The notes: generated by a model not told the origin, from the sequence alone. A stretch of 64,000 nt of DNA from SHZI01 sp031395645 (GCA_031395645.1 JANNJM010000054.1:57530-121529); one strand, 5' to 3'. Positions 16,416 to 25,307 are shown, numbered from the stretch's first letter. A program made the numbers and translations.

Positions 16416-17926
16416 CAGAACTGGAAGTAAATGAACGGGCTCAGGTTCGACATCATGAACCAGCCGGACAGGAAAATGAGCGCGGACCCTACCGCCCAGG
16501 CACGCGACAGCCGGAAGGAAAACCGGCGTTCCAGGGGCGACTCGTCCCCGGCTACGACGTAGTCCTCGACATGCAGGATGGCGCCGGTCCGCCGGAAGAG
16601 CTGCATGGAGTTCGGCAGTAACCAGACAATCAGGAAATACGGCAGGAGTTTCGGCCCCATGCTGGCCGTGACCCAGTGGACTCCGGATTCTCCGGACAAT
16701 CCCAGCATCGCCAGGGCAAGCCGCGACGCCGTGTGGACGTCCGGTGCGCGGAAATACACCCAGGCGAACGACACGGCGGCAAACGTCAACAGGACGCCGG
16801 CCGCGTGCGCGAGGAGACTCATTGCGGGTGATGCACGCACCCGGTCCACGAACCAGGCGGCGCGGCGCAGGACAAGGTGTATCCACACGTGGTTGACCGA
16901 CAGGAAGGCGCCGTGCAGGAGCCCCCAGATCACGAAGTTCCAGCCCGCGCCATGCCACAGGCCGCCGATCGCCATCGTGCCGATCAGCGCCGCGATGGTG
17001 CGCGCCATGCCGTGACGATTGCCGCCCATCGGTATGTACAGCAGCTTCTGGAGAAAGCGCGACAGCGTCACGTGCCAGCGGCGCCAGAACACGCGGATGC
17101 TGGCCGCTTTGTAGGGCGAAAAGAAGTTCAGCGGCAGGGTAATACCGAACATGAAGGCGAGGCCAATCGCCATGTCAGAGTAGCCCGAGAAATCGAAGTA
17201 GATCTGGAACCCGTAGCCAACCCCGGCTGCCCACCCGTCCAGAAAGCCCAGCGGATCGCCCCGCGCCGCAACGTTGTAGATGGCGTCAACGTGCCGCGCA
17301 AACGGATCGATCAGCACCGTCTTCTTGAACAGCCCGACAGCGAACAGGGCCGCACCGACCGCGAGCTTGCCAGGCTCCAGGATCCAGCGCCGGATCGCTG
17401 CCAGCTGCGGCAGCAGCTCGTGCTGCGACAGGATCGGACCGGCGATCAGGTGTGGAAAGAAGGAGATCAGAAACAGGTGGTCCCAGAATCGCAAGCCGGG
17501 AACACGGCCCTGCCTGGCGTCCACGAGCAACCCGATCTGCTGGAACGTCAGGAACGATATGCCGATGGGCAGAATGATCTCTGGAACGCGCACATCCAGC
17601 GCGGCCACCAGGTTCAGTGACTCGACCAGGAAGGCAAAATACTTGAAATAGGCGATCAGCCCGATGTTGAGGACGACGCCGGTCGTCAGGAGCAGCGAAC
17701 GTCGGCCGTCATCCGTGGTCGCCAGGATCGCCCGGACCAGTGCGAAATTGACCACCATCGACATGGCGAGCAACAGCACGTAGACCGGGGCCCAGTAGCC
17801 GTAGAAAAACAGCGAAGCGGCGATAATCCAGGCCTTGCCGGCCTGCTGATAACGCTTGCTGAGCGCCCAGTAGACGCCGAGTACGACCGCAAGAAACGCG
17901 AGGAACGCCTGGGAAGCGAAGACCAT
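16415..17926 (-). CDS. MBOAT-family O-acyltransferase (AlgI-like)
   Basis: 503 residues, about ten membrane helices. The MBOAT core is visible: 'SFFPHLIAGPILSQHELLPQ', 'FQIYFDFSGYSDMAIGLAFMFG', 'NFFSPYKAASIRVFWRRWHVTLSRFL', and the invariant His region 'GGLWHGAGWNFVIWGLLHG'. AlgI-type proteins move acetyl groups across the inner membrane for O-acetylation of exported polysaccharides. The partner gene is translationally coupled directly downstream. No alginate or other exopolysaccharide synthesis genes are present here, so the acceptor is unknown. Confidence 0.9.
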   Translation of the reverse strand: MVFASQAFLAFLAVVLGVYWALSKRYQQAGKAWIIAASLFFYGYWAPVYVLLLAMSMVVNFALVRAILATTDDGRRSLLLTTGVVLNIGLIAYFKYFAFLVESLNLVAALDVRVPEIILPIGISFLTFQQIGLLVDARQGRVPGLRFWDHLFLISFFPHLIAGPILSQHELLPQLAAIRRWILEPGKLAVGAALFAVGLFKKTVLIDPFARHVDAIYNVAARGDPLGFLDGWAAGVGYGFQIYFDFSGYSDMAIGLAFMFGITLPLNFFSPYKAASIRVFWRRWHVTLSRFLQKLLYIPMGGNRHGMARTIAALIGTMAIGGLWHGAGWNFVIWGLLHGAFLSVNHVWIHLVLRRAAWFVDRVRASPAMSLLAHAAGVLLTFAAVSFAWVYFRAPDVHTASRLALAMLGLSGESGVHWVTASMGPKLLPYFLIVWLLPNSMQLFRRTGAILHVEDYVVAGDESPLERRFSFRLSRAWAVGSALIFLSGWFMMSNLSPFIYFQF

Positions 17927-17957
17927 CGCGTATAGCGATAGCGATCAGCAAACAAGG

Positions 17958-17974
17958 CGTCCCCGCGGGGGACG
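17958..17974 (-). terminator. Probable terminator of the OmpA-type gene
   Basis: CGTCCCC at 17958-17964 pairs with GGGGACG at 17968-17974 around a 3-base loop, just past the stop codon at 17977. On the minus strand it is followed by CCTTGTTTGC, a modest T-rich tail, so termination is plausible. Confidence 0.55.
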
Positions 17975-17976
17975 GA

Positions 17977-20900
17977 CTACTGGTCGCAGTCCGTCCGCTT
18001 GGCTACCACGCGCCGGTTCTGGGCCCGCCCTTCGGCGGTCTGGTTGTCCCCAACCGGATCGGTTTCACCGCGACCGACGATCTGCATACGGTCGCTGGAG
18101 ATGCCCTTGGACGCCAGGTAGTCGGCAGCGACCTGGGCACGACGCTCGGAGAGGTCCTGGTTGTAGGCTTCGGCACCGGCGCTGTCGGTATGGCCCTCGA
18201 TCACGCCTGAAATGAACTTGAGGCGCGTCAGGTTCTCGGCCATCTCGTCGAGGACCAGCTTGTCGGCATCGCTAAGCTCTACCGAGTTGGTCTTGAACGT
18301 GAGCTGGCGGGTCACGTCGCAGGAGCAGCCCGCGGCGCCGACCCGATCGCCCGACGGCGTGTCGGCACACTGATCGGAGTCGTCGACCACGCCATCTCCA
18401 TCGCTATCCCGGGGAGCCGCGGGAGGCGGTGGCGGTGGCGGTGGCGGTGCGGCTACGACCGCAGCAGCAACAGCCGGCACTGCGGCCACCAGCTCATGGC
18501 CACCGAACCAGTACTCAATATTCAGGCCCACGCGCCACGGCTTGTCGATCGCATTGTCGAAGTCAACGCCGAGGTACTCCGCCTCGATCGTCGAGGCCCA
18601 GTGGCGCGCGAACCGCCACCGTGCGCCGACGGCCGCCGCGGGACCCACGTCGTCGTCGGATGCCGAAAAGGCAGCAGCGCCACCCTCACCGCCGTCGTCC
18701 ACAGACCCATCGAATGCAGCGTCCTGACGGGTATAACCCAGCTTGGTGAACAGATCCCAGCGGTCACCGATAGGCGCATTGGCTACGCCGTAGAGGGTGA
18801 AGCCGTCAATGCTGGCTCCGATGTCTCCAATGCGCGTTCGCGCACCGCCACTGTCCACGAAAAAAATGTCGGAATCCCCGTTGCCGGAATCACTCCACCG
18901 GAGCTCCATGCCCCACATGTTGGTGAACATCCAGCCGGCGTAGAGCTGCCCGCCCACCGGAAAGTCCTCGAAACCGCCGCTGGCCGGAATGCCCAGCAGT
19001 CCCAACTCGGTCTGAAACGCGGTATTGAACTCGCTGCTGGTCTTGAGCGACGTGCCGATGGCGCCGGCACCGAGATAAACACCGTCGTAATCCCAGTCCC
19101 AGCGATCATCGGCGGCCATCACGGCCGGCGCCGCCAGGACACCGGCAGCGGCGGCCATGGCGAGCTTCATCGCCGCAGCCCTGCGCCGGCGGCGCAGCAA
19201 GGGCAGGCCACCCAGGAAGGCCAGGCTCCACGGATCCACCGCACTGCTGCCGCCGTCGATAACGATGCTGCCGCTCTGACTGCCACTGCCGCTGACAGCC
19301 ATCGTGATGCTGGCCTCGTCGGGGTCGTTGGAGGGGATGCTGAAGCTGTCCGTGAAGTCACCCTCAGCCGTTGGGTCGAATCGCACGGCGATGGTGCAGG
19401 TCGCAGTCGGCGCCAGGGTTGCCCCCGAGCAGGTGCTTCCAGCGGCGATGCTGAACGGCGCGGCGAGCGCGTTGCCCGTGCCAAGAACGCCGATCACGAG
19501 ATCTCCGGAGCCGTCGTTAGTAACGGTAACGGTCTGGTCGACCGCAGCCGCCGCCACGTCCACAGTCCCGAAGGGAATCTGCAGGTCATTCGCCGGTGCC
19601 ACGGCATCGGTCACCGAAATATCCGGGATCGTCACAGCGATACCGGTGCCGCTGACGCTGACGGTGACGCTCGCCAGGTTGGACGGAATATCCAGCGCGT
19701 CATTGAACACACCGAGTGCGGTTGGCGTGAACACGACCTGGAAGCTGCAGCTGGCCGCAGGCGCGACGGCCTGGTTCGAGCAAGTGTCGGTGCCGACGGT
19801 GAACGGCGCCACCAGCGGATTGGCCGATGCTACCTGTCCAACTGCCAGGTTCGCGTTGCCGGAATTGGTGACAGTCACGGTCTGCGTGCTCACCCCGCCC
19901 TGCGTAATGTTGCCGAAGGGAACGGCCAGGTCGTTCGTTGGCGCGACGGAGTCGGTCACCGCGATGACGGGTGCCGGAACCGGCAGGCCAGCGCCAGAGA
20001 GGTTAATAGTGACTGACGGCTCGTCCGGATCGTCGGACGGAACGGCAAAGCTGCCGGTGAAGGCCTGAACGGCAACAGGGGCGAACTGCACCGTAATTGT
20101 GCAACTGCTGAGTGGAGCCACCGGAGCAGTGCAGGTGTTGTCCGTGATGCTGAACGGCGCCGCGGGCGGAGTAATGGCACCAATCGTCAGATCCGCTTCG
20201 CCACTGTTAGTGACGGTCACGGTCCCTGAGATCGTGGTGTTGATCGTGAGGTCGCCGAACGCGAGCGCGCGGTCGTTCACGTCAGGTATCGAATCCGTGA
20301 CGGAGATGTTCGGTACAGCCGGCGTTCCGGTGCCATCCACCGTGACGGTGACCGCCGGGGAATCCGGATCGTCGGACGGGATATTGAAGGCGTCAGCTGC
20401 GGCGCCAAGAACGGCAGGACTAAAACTGACAGTGACAGTGCAACTACTGGTCGGTGTGAGAGTCTGGCTGGAGCAAAGGTCGTTGGTGATGCTGAACGGG
20501 GCCGCCAGCGGATTAACTGACGCAACCAGACCAATCGTCAGATCAGCGCCACCGGCATTGGTGACCGTCACCGTCTGGGTATTCGTCGTGGCCACCGTGA
20601 CATTGCCGAACGCGACTGCAGAGTCGTTGGTAGGAACAACCGAATCGGTGACGGAGATGTTCGGCTCAGGCGGGGCCGCGGCAACCGTCACATTGGCCTG
20701 GGTATAGGTGACCGGGACCGCCGCAAAGGTAAGATCCTCGGTCCAGGAGAAATCGGCCTGGTCGTCGACGAGGACAATGTTGGCGCTGCCGGCCGCAAGT
20801 GCCGTAAAGATGATCTGGAACGCGTCGAAGTTTCCGGTGGGCAGCGTCCCGACGGTTGGGGCCAGAACACTGAAGTTGCACGCACTTCCTGATGTGTAGG

Positions 20901-21195
20901 TCGGCGTGCACGTCCCCGGCATCGCGATGCCGCCCGTGAACGGGGATCCCGGCGCCAGCACGATGCCACTGCCGAGAGCCGGGGAAACGACCGCGACCTT
21001 GGTCGGATCAAAGGTCAACTGGAGCGTGGCTCCAACGGTATCGGGAAAACCGGCACCACTCACGGTGAGGGTAAATTGAGTACCGATAGTGGGGCTGGCG
21101 GTACTGGGGGTGACGGTCACCGTCGCTGCGAGCACCACGGAAGAGCCCAGCAGGGCGAGCAGACCGGCACACAAGGTTGCAACTGACTTCTTCAT
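17977..21195 (-). CDS. Giant OmpA-type protein: cohesin-like domain, four choice-of-anchor D repeats, internal sorting signal, OmpA barrel and PG-binding domain
   Basis: 1072 residues in one frame. A signal peptide (1-23) is followed by a cohesin-like domain (about 24-170), then four repeats of about 115 residues (about 175-640), each opening 'ISVTDSVAPTND..AFG' and ending 'IPSDDPDSP.VTV'. Residues about 648-673 read GGSSAVDPWSLAFLGGLPLL plus five Arg, a GlyGly-CTERM-like tripartite sorting signal. Immediately after it, M676 starts a second signal-peptide-like stretch (KLAMAAAAGVLAAPAVMA). Then come an eight-strand barrel, a Pro hinge, a TSP3 loop ('DSDGDGVVDDSDQCADT') and an OmpA/MotB peptidoglycan-binding domain ('IEGHTDSAGAEAYNQDLSERR'). 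It is either a true fusion or two proteins released by processing or by internal initiation at 19170. Confidence 0.85.
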   Translation of the reverse strand: MKKSVATLCAGLLALLGSSVVLAATVTVTPSTASPTIGTQFTLTVSGAGFPDTVGATLQLTFDPTKVAVVSPALGSGIVLAPGSPFTGGIAMPGTCTPTYTSGSACNFSVLAPTVGTLPTGNFDAFQIIFTALAAGSANIVLVDDQADFSWTEDLTFAAVPVTYTQANVTVAAAPPEPNISVTDSVVPTNDSAVAFGNVTVATTNTQTVTVTNAGGADLTIGLVASVNPLAAPFSITNDLCSSQTLTPTSSCTVTVSFSPAVLGAAADAFNIPSDDPDSPAVTVTVDGTGTPAVPNISVTDSIPDVNDRALAFGDLTINTTISGTVTVTNSGEADLTIGAITPPAAPFSITDNTCTAPVAPLSSCTITVQFAPVAVQAFTGSFAVPSDDPDEPSVTINLSGAGLPVPAPVIAVTDSVAPTNDLAVPFGNITQGGVSTQTVTVTNSGNANLAVGQVASANPLVAPFTVGTDTCSNQAVAPAASCSFQVVFTPTALGVFNDALDIPSNLASVTVSVSGTGIAVTIPDISVTDAVAPANDLQIPFGTVDVAAAAVDQTVTVTNDGSGDLVIGVLGTGNALAAPFSIAAGSTCSGATLAPTATCTIAVRFDPTAEGDFTDSFSIPSNDPDEASITMAVSGSGSQSGSIVIDGGSSAVDPWSLAFLGGLPLLRRRRRAAAMKLAMAAAAGVLAAPAVMAADDRWDWDYDGVYLGAGAIGTSLKTSSEFNTAFQTELGLLGIPASGGFEDFPVGGQLYAGWMFTNMWGMELRWSDSGNGDSDIFFVDSGGARTRIGDIGASIDGFTLYGVANAPIGDRWDLFTKLGYTRQDAAFDGSVDDGGEGGAAAFSASDDDVGPAAAVGARWRFARHWASTIEAEYLGVDFDNAIDKPWRVGLNIEYWFGGHELVAAVPAVAAAVVAAPPPPPPPPPAAPRDSDGDGVVDDSDQCADTPSGDRVGAAGCSCDVTRQLTFKTNSVELSDADKLVLDEMAENLTRLKFISGVIEGHTDSAGAEAYNQDLSERRAQVAADYLASKGISSDRMQIVGRGETDPVGDNQTAEGRAQNRRVVAKRTDCDQ

Positions 21196-21288
21196 TCTGG
21201 ATCCTCGATTTTCGGGCGCAGACGGACTTGCCGCGAGATTATCACAGTCGCGGCGCGCGAGAACTTTTTGTAGGAGTCGGCTGGGGCT

Positions 21289-23487
21289 CTACAACGATTT
21301 AAGAAACACGATCAGTGCGGCCCGGTCCGCTGCCGACATCGTCCGGAAGGATTCCTTAGCGGGTCCCGCCTCCCCGTCGTGCCAGAGAATGGCCTCTTCC
21401 AGGGTCCGTGCCCGGCCGTCGTGCAGGTAGGACTCGCCGCCACTCACACCGGCCGTGAGGCCAATGCTCCAGAGCGGCGCGGTCCGCCATTCGGCGCCGG
21501 AGGCTGCGCCCTCTCCCATGTTGTCGGCCAGCCCGGGGCCCATGTCGTGCAGGAGCAGGTCGGTGTAGGGGCGAATCGTCTGGTTGCGCAGTTCAGTCAT
21601 CGGATGGTACGGGCCGGTATTCAGCGTCGGGGCGTGGCAGCCCGTGCAACCGGCGCTCGCGAACTTCTGCTCGCCCAGCAGGGCCTGTGCGCCGCTCAGG
21701 TCGCGACGGGCGCTGACGCCGAGTACAGCGATGTAGCGGGTCATCGTCGCCAGGTCGGCGTCGGCTAGTTCCGGTGTCGTGCTGCTGGTCTCGCCATCGA
21801 GAATCGGAAACACCGAGGTCGTCACGCCCAGGTCGGTGTTGAGGGCCGCAGCAACCTGATGGCTGACCGTGGCTCGCCCGCCTTTGTGGGTGAAGCGTCC
21901 GACGCGCCGCTGGCCGGTCACGGGATCGATGGTCGTCTGCACGCGACCCGAAATGCCATCCAGATCGGCGTCACCGGGATCGGCCAGGGCCGAGATGGCG
22001 GCCTCGCTGACGGCTTCGAGCAGCCCAAGGCCGACGAGCTGGGGTGCGATGCGGACCGAGAAATACCCGGGTGTGGTCCCTGTGAAGCTGTAGTTCGGCG
22101 CGCGCAATGAATACGGCGTGCCGTCACCGTACTGACCGCTTAAGGCCGTGTAGCTCGCAATGGTTGCGCTGCCCTCGGTTGGCCCGCTGGTAGCCAGCGG
22201 CTGCAGCACGGATCCCAAGGTCGGATGCGGGGCGCCAGCGGCGTCGACACCCACCTTCACGACCGACTGAAGCATCGGCGCACCGACGGCAGGCGCGAGT
22301 GCCCGGCCATTGTTGACGTGGCAGGCCACGCAGTTGCGACTGATGTATTTCGGCCCGAGCTTGCCGATCTGCTGGGTATAGACCGGGTTGGGCTGTTCGG
22401 TGTGCGCGCCGTTACCAAAATCCGTGTGGTGCAGGCGCCGCCCGAGCATGAACGCCTGCCCGCTCACGGGTGCCGCGTTCGATGCCAGCTGCTTGAAGCG
22501 GTTGGCGGGCTCGTTGGAGTACTGGTACGGCAAGGTGGTCTGGCCGCCAAGCCAGGCCGTTTGTGGCAACGGAAAGGAGTCCAGCAGGGGACCTACGCCC
22601 TGCCACGGCACGATGCCCTGCCCCACGATGTAGAGGATCGCGGTGCCATAGTAGTTGGTGCGTCCGGCCACCTGCAGGAACGGACTGAACTCGAACTCCA
22701 GGCGATCGCCGATCTGCAGCGCCCGGTTCGCCAGGTCGTTGCGGGTGATGTTGACGGTGTAATTGTTCCCCCCGAGACTGGTGACACCGAGGTTGGTGAA
22801 GTATTGCGCCGGCGTAGTGAGGCCCATGAAGAAGACGCGAAAATCGGTCGGGTTAAGCGGCGCCAGCGTGGTGAAGTTGAACCTGACGGTGGTGCCGCCC
22901 TTGGCCACGCTGTCCACGATCTCGATGGTGGTCATGCGCTGTACCCAGTACGCCTCCAGGTAGTGGTCGTAAGCCCTGAACTGGCTTTCCCGCGCGTGCC
23001 GGTCACGCGGCCGGTCGGCAACGCGGGTGATGAGCGCGGTGGGCGTGTCGATCGTGGTTTCCGGCTCGAGTGGCGTGCTGGCGTCGTAGAGCGGCACGAC
23101 GGCCGTATCCGCGGCCGAGGGCCCGGGGGCCGTGCCCAGCATGGCACGCAGCATGCCGAAGTCGGCCGTCGACACCGACCCACTGCCGTTGAGGTCGGCA
23201 GCCGCCGTTAGCGGGCTTAAGGTGGCCGGCTCGCCGAGCACGGAGCGCAGGAGCCCCAGGTCCGCCGCGGTCACGGTCCCGCTGTTGTTCAGATCCCCGT
23301 CACAGCGGTTGCCGTAGCCGTCGCCATCGGCGTCCAGCTGGTCCAGATTGTAGACGCTGGTGCAATTATCCAGGCTGTCGGGAATCCCGTCGCCATCGGA
23401 GTCTGCGCCCTCAGCGCTGACAACAGTCGTGTTGGCCAGTGCGATGAGGGCCAGCAGTAACGGGAGGTGGTGGATGCGACGGGGCAT
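21289..23487 (-). CDS. DUF1111-type di-haem c oxidoreductase with dockerin-like repeats
   Basis: 732 residues, signal peptide about 1-25. Residues about 28-130 have a TSP3 loop ('DSDGDGIPDSLDNCTS') and two dockerin-like repeats (DLNNSGTVTAADLGLLRSV and DLNGSGSVSTADFGMLRAM) nearly the same as those in the 4549-6282 protein. The enzymatic part carries two CXXCH haem sites, 'NCVACHVNNG' and 'GCTGCHAPTL', plus 'HDMGPGLADNMGEG' and 'GESYLHDGRARTLEEAILWHDGEA', the signature of the di-haem DUF1111 / thiol-oxidoreductase group related to MauG and cytochrome c peroxidases. It is expected in the periplasm or at the surface. Two LacI-type operator-like sequences lie in its promoter region, hinting at co-regulation with the neighbouring glucan genes. 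Confidence 0.85.
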   Translation of the reverse strand: MPRRIHHLPLLLALIALANTTVVSAEGADSDGDGIPDSLDNCTSVYNLDQLDADGDGYGNRCDGDLNNSGTVTAADLGLLRSVLGEPATLSPLTAAADLNGSGSVSTADFGMLRAMLGTAPGPSAADTAVVPLYDASTPLEPETTIDTPTALITRVADRPRDRHARESQFRAYDHYLEAYWVQRMTTIEIVDSVAKGGTTVRFNFTTLAPLNPTDFRVFFMGLTTPAQYFTNLGVTSLGGNNYTVNITRNDLANRALQIGDRLEFEFSPFLQVAGRTNYYGTAILYIVGQGIVPWQGVGPLLDSFPLPQTAWLGGQTTLPYQYSNEPANRFKQLASNAAPVSGQAFMLGRRLHHTDFGNGAHTEQPNPVYTQQIGKLGPKYISRNCVACHVNNGRALAPAVGAPMLQSVVKVGVDAAGAPHPTLGSVLQPLATSGPTEGSATIASYTALSGQYGDGTPYSLRAPNYSFTGTTPGYFSVRIAPQLVGLGLLEAVSEAAISALADPGDADLDGISGRVQTTIDPVTGQRRVGRFTHKGGRATVSHQVAAALNTDLGVTTSVFPILDGETSSTTPELADADLATMTRYIAVLGVSARRDLSGAQALLGEQKFASAGCTGCHAPTLNTGPYHPMTELRNQTIRPYTDLLLHDMGPGLADNMGEGAASGAEWRTAPLWSIGLTAGVSGGESYLHDGRARTLEEAILWHDGEAGPAKESFRTMSAADRAALIVFLKSL

Positions 23488-23528
23488 GGGGGACTCCGGT
23501 GAAACCAGGATTCGCGAGTTGAACAGGA

Positions 23529-23538
23529 TAAACGTTTA
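23529..23538. promoter_or_regulatory. LacI/PurR-type palindrome upstream of the di-haem gene
   Basis: TAAACGTTTA, within GGATAAACGTTTACGC, is a perfect palindrome with the central CG step typical of LacI-family operators. It lies about 42 bases upstream of the start at 23487 and overlaps the putative -10 (TAAACG on the minus strand, 17 bases after TTGACG). Confidence 0.45.
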
Positions 23539-23545
23539 CGCGGCG

Positions 23546-23561
23546 CTGAAAGCGCCGTCAA
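23546..23561. promoter_or_regulatory. Glucan-locus operator site A
   Basis: CTGAAAGCGCCGTCAA differs at two positions from site C (TTGAAAGCGCTGTCAA, 30323). On the minus strand it contains the putative -35 TTGACG of the di-haem gene promoter. The same bases also form GGCGCT-GAA-AGCGCC, so a hairpin after the GH17 lipoprotein gene is an alternative reading. Confidence 0.5.
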
Positions 23562-23648
23562 GAACTTCGGGGGTGATTTTGCCGGCGCGACCACAGTCGC
23601 CGTGATTATGTGATGACCAGACCCGTTGTGCGTTGCGGGAAAAGTCAT

Positions 23649-25250
23649 TCACAACGGATAAAAGCCAGCACCCTGATAGATATCGACGTTGCAGGCGGCG
23701 CCCGCCGGCGTGCCGCAGAGCACGTAGCGCGGGGCCCGGTCCTTGTCCCACAGGCCCCAGCCGTCATCGATCCCCTTCCAGGTTTCGTCGAACGGCTGAA
23801 AGAAGAAGACCGTCCTGGGGCCGCCCGCCGTTCGCTCCCAGGCATACACCAGGTCGTAGTACCACTTCTCGTTCACGGGGTTGGCCGCGTAGGTTTCGAT
23901 TTCCGCGCCTGGATTGGTCTGCCGGGCTTTCCAGCCGGTCTCGCCGACGACGATGGGCAGCGACACATCGACCCTCCCGGTGACACCGGCCGCGCTCCGG
24001 TACTGGTGTCCCGCAACCTGGTCGAAGGTGCTCCTTGCATTGCTGAAGGCGGCGTTCATCATCGCCGCCGCCCGCCCCGGACCGGCGACGGTGCCCGTCT
24101 GCCGCCAGTCCCATTGGGTCGTGTAGCTGAACGGGTAGGTGTGGATGGAGACGAAATCGATCAGCCGGAGGATCGGGTCGGACTCGGCGCGTGTGTAGAA
24201 GGTGTAGTCGTCGTCCGCCGTCACGGGCTGCGTGACCTGGCTCCGCACGGTCTGGATGTAGCCCTCGAGGCAGGTGATCGGCAGGAAGCCGCGGTAGAAC
24301 GAGGTCTCGTTGCCGACGCTGACCGTCGCGACGTTCGGGTACTGCCCGGCCAGGCGAATGGCCGTGGTGATCTGGCTGGTAGTAATGGGACTGCTGTCGC
24401 ACGCTGCACCCGGGGGCAGCCCGTTAAGGAATATCCCGAGCTGGAACTTCAGATCCGGGTAGTTCGCGGCTGCCAGCCTGAGCACCTTCTCTCCCACCGC
24501 ATCGGAGCCGAAAATCCGCAGCAGGTTGTAGCCCGCGACGCTGAGCAGCCCGAGATCCTGCAGCACGTTCGCGTCACTGGGTATTTCTCCGACGCCGGGA
24601 CCGCCGGCCCGATAGGCACTGTAGTTGACGGCCTTGCCCGTGGTGTAGAGATCCGGCAGAGGACGAATCGTGAAAGGGGCCGGGGTCTCACACAGCACGG
24701 CGACGTTGGTGACATTGCCACTCACCGTGCCTGAACCGTTCGTGACAATGCACGTCTGTCCTGCGGGCTGCGTCTGGACCGAAACCGAATACGCCGCGCC
24801 GGGGACGAGCGAGGCGGTGAACGTAAAGGGCCCGTTTGCGGCTGTGCTGAGACTGTTGCCGCCGTTGTTCTGCAGGATGACCAGGCCCGTGAGGCCCGAG
24901 ATCGTGCCGCCGATCGTCGGGTTTGACACGCACTCAACGGTGACGCTGGTCACGCTGGCACTTGCCCTGCCCGAACCGTTCCTGATGCTGCACCGCTGTC
25001 CCGCGGGCTGCGTCTGGACCGAAACCGCATACGCTGCCCCGGGCGCGAACAGCGTTGTGAACGTGAATGGGCCGTCGGCGGCGATGGCAAGATTGTTGCC
25101 ACCGTTGTTCTGCAGGATCACGGTACCCGCGAGGCCCGAGACCGTTCCGCCCACCGTGACGAACGGCGCGCGCCTCGGTGCTTCGTTGCTGCCGTCGCAG
25201 GCGGCGAGGGCCAGACAGGCACACAGCGTCAGCATCGCAGACCGGTTCAT
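23649..25250 (-). CDS. GH17 family beta-glucanase lipoprotein with two N-terminal repeats
   Basis: 533 residues from the ATG at 25250; the open frame extends upstream over the LacI gene but without a signal. Lipobox 'LALAAC' puts the lipidated Cys at 18. Two repeats of about 75 residues (33-108 and 111-186) share 'GGT.SGL.G.VILQNNGGN' and 'PGAAY.VSVQTQPAGQ.C'. The GH17 barrel (about 193-533) has the general acid in 'VSVGNETSFYRG' (E315) and the nucleophile in 'PIVVGETGWKAR' (E437), and ends 'FFQPFDETWKGIDDGWGLWD'. GH17 enzymes cut or transfer beta-1,3-glucan chains. As a lipoprotein it would act in the periplasm or at the cell surface. A LacI-type operator lies in its promoter and a LacI gene is divergent. 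Confidence 0.85.
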   Translation of the reverse strand: MNRSAMLTLCACLALAACDGSNEAPRRAPFVTVGGTVSGLAGTVILQNNGGNNLAIAADGPFTFTTLFAPGAAYAVSVQTQPAGQRCSIRNGSGRASASVTSVTVECVSNPTIGGTISGLTGLVILQNNGGNSLSTAANGPFTFTASLVPGAAYSVSVQTQPAGQTCIVTNGSGTVSGNVTNVAVLCETPAPFTIRPLPDLYTTGKAVNYSAYRAGGPGVGEIPSDANVLQDLGLLSVAGYNLLRIFGSDAVGEKVLRLAAANYPDLKFQLGIFLNGLPPGAACDSSPITTSQITTAIRLAGQYPNVATVSVGNETSFYRGFLPITCLEGYIQTVRSQVTQPVTADDDYTFYTRAESDPILRLIDFVSIHTYPFSYTTQWDWRQTGTVAGPGRAAAMMNAAFSNARSTFDQVAGHQYRSAAGVTGRVDVSLPIVVGETGWKARQTNPGAEIETYAANPVNEKWYYDLVYAWERTAGGPRTVFFFQPFDETWKGIDDGWGLWDKDRAPRYVLCGTPAGAACNVDIYQGAGFYPL

Positions 25251-25291
25251 GCTCAATGGTCGTCGCTTTATGGTTATGTTTATGATTATTT

Positions 25292-25307
25292 TTGAAACCG
25301 CGTTCAA
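25292..25307. promoter_or_regulatory. Glucan-locus operator site B
   Basis: TTGAAACCGCGTTCAA has perfect TTGAA/TTCAA arms and lies in the 159-base gap between the GH17 lipoprotein and the divergent LacI gene. On the minus strand TTGAAC could serve as the -35 of the GH17 promoter. The position suits repression of the enzyme and autoregulation of the LacI gene. Confidence 0.6.

Noticed and set aside
18424..18455. GGTGGC repeats on the plus strand
   Set aside because: They encode the Pro-rich hinge between the barrel and the peptidoglycan-binding domain.
18496..20016. A 506-codon open frame on the plus strand inside the giant OmpA-type gene
   Set aside because: It is the mirror of repetitive, high-GC coding sequence; the protein has no domain, signal or start signal, while the minus strand encodes clear repeats.
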